A stretch of 64,000 bases of DNA from Oscarella lobularis (Eukaryota; Porifera; Homoscleromorpha; Homosclerophorida; Oscarellidae): NCBI RefSeq assembly GCF_947507565.1, contig NC_089186.1, forward strand, positions 1,488,001 through 1,552,000, read 5' to 3'. The position numbers and the translations under genes were made by a program. This document shows positions 63,371 through 64,000 of this stretch, piece by piece. Position 1 is the stretch's first letter; every line of letters starts with the position of its first letter. Under the pieces are notes generated by a model, which was given only the letters and a program-made list of their open reading frames with translations, did no database searches and was not told the DNA's origin.

Positions 63371-63852
63371 ATGGGTCGTAGAAGAACAAACCTTGCACGA
63401 CGGCCCAAAAACTACGAGCGATTGCGGCGGATCGCTAACAACAGGCGCTCAGGGAGACCTCCGAAAAATGCAGTGAGACGTTGCATTAACAATGTTTAGT
63501 GCTCAACACAGTTCTTTAGGCTGAAGAAGCTTCCGCCAGACCTAAAAGTTCTTCTGAAGGTCCTCCGGAAACACTGGAGTCATTAAAAAAATCAATCAAC
63601 TTGCCTAGCGCCGAATGGTTGTTAGTTGACGACGAGGAAACAGCCAGGAATTTTACTGTGTGCAAAATTGCACGCGGTAAAGACAGTACGATCATTCCGT
63701 CCCTTTCGCGAAGCCTTACGGTTGCCGAAGATCGAACGTGGACCGTCAGTTGCAATGGATTGTCTGTACCCACGGACTGTACCTTTCTGCATGACTGCCA
63801 TTCCTCAAACATTGAACAGCCAATCGCTGCAATGTCTTCTCCAAAACCTTGA
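63371..63852 (+). CDS. Small basic protein with AT-hook-like N-terminus, unknown family (144 aa)
   Basis: Exons 63371-63472 and 63520-63852 join in phase 0 to 144 aa. Exon 1 is highly basic (MGRRRTNLARRPKNYERLRR) and ends with RRSGRPPKN, which fits an AT-hook / nuclear localisation motif. Exon 2 contains SINLPSAEWLLVDDEE, CKIARGKDS, TWTVSCNGLSVP and several Cys/His. Near the end another frame continues with QCLLQNLDSGNVCSG, so the last part may have suffered a frameshift. The sequence is cut at about 63875 by the fourth promoter copy. It may be a fragment of a repeated, transposon-associated gene. Confidence 0.45.
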
Positions 63853-63874
63853 CTCCGGAAACGTCTGCTCTGGT

Positions 63875-64000
63875 CATATCCGCTAAGAATATATTTAGAT
63901 GTGCCTTCGGAGAAAGGAGATGCTTCCGGGCAAAAGGTGATACTTCCACTTGCGCGGATACTATACATAAAGAGCGAGTTTAGGCTTAGAAAGCCGACTT
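63875..64000 (+). promoter_or_regulatory. Promoter of a fourth secreted-Ig gene (gene beyond window)
   Basis: Matches 48590-48735 and 57465-57592: CCGCTAAGAATATATTTAGA, the GGAGATGCTTCCGGGCAAAA block, and TACATAAAGAGCGAG. It is closest to copy 2. The start codon would fall just right of the window edge. Confidence 0.75.

Overview
This is eukaryotic genomic DNA with very small GT-AG introns (mostly 40-80 nt) and compact multi-exon genes. The genes encode animal-type receptors: receptor tyrosine kinases (RTKs) with lectin, laminin-G, fibronectin, kringle and Ig modules, and a Frizzled-like seven-helix receptor. This combination, together with the compact genes, suggests an early-branching animal, most likely a sponge and perhaps a homoscleromorph such as Oscarella. 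The taxon is inferred, not demonstrated. Exon models below were built by hand from splice sites. For every complete gene the joined exons keep an open frame.

Left part, 1-24.8 kb, minus strand. Three paralogous giant RTKs (A, cut by the left edge; B, 1622 aa; C, 1729 aa) share one ectodomain plan: signal peptide, SUEL/galactose-binding lectin, an FN3 that appears split by two inserted laminin-G domains, a second FN3, two kringles, a fibronectin type II domain, a Ser/Thr/Ala-rich stalk, one TM helix and a tyrosine kinase. Between A and B lies a tandem triplet of nearly identical 4-coumarate:CoA-ligase-like acyl-CoA synthetase genes.

Middle, 25-34 kb. There is a complete N-acetylglucosamine-6-phosphate deacetylase gene (AMDHD2 type), a small secreted protein of unknown function, and a chimeric pseudogene block in which an AMDHD2 fragment abuts a xanthine-dehydrogenase/aldehyde-oxidase C-terminus. 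After these come non-coding repeats: a minisatellite, a strong palindrome and a dispersed repeat.

Right part, 33.6-64 kb. A roughly 10-kb segment is tandemly duplicated. Each copy holds a Frizzled-like 7TM receptor (+), a secreted two-Ig protein (+), an Ig-ectodomain RTK (+) and a secreted Cys-rich protein (-). A third, shorter copy keeps only the secreted Ig gene and the RTK, and the promoter of a fourth begins at the right edge. The secreted-Ig gene of the second copy carries a premature stop. The third RTK has lost the first glycine of its P-loop.

The most interesting hypothesis is that the duplicated four-gene block is a linked signalling or recognition module: 7TM receptor, soluble Ig protein, Ig-RTK and candidate secreted ligand. 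The physical linkage and duplication are seen directly. The functional link is inference.
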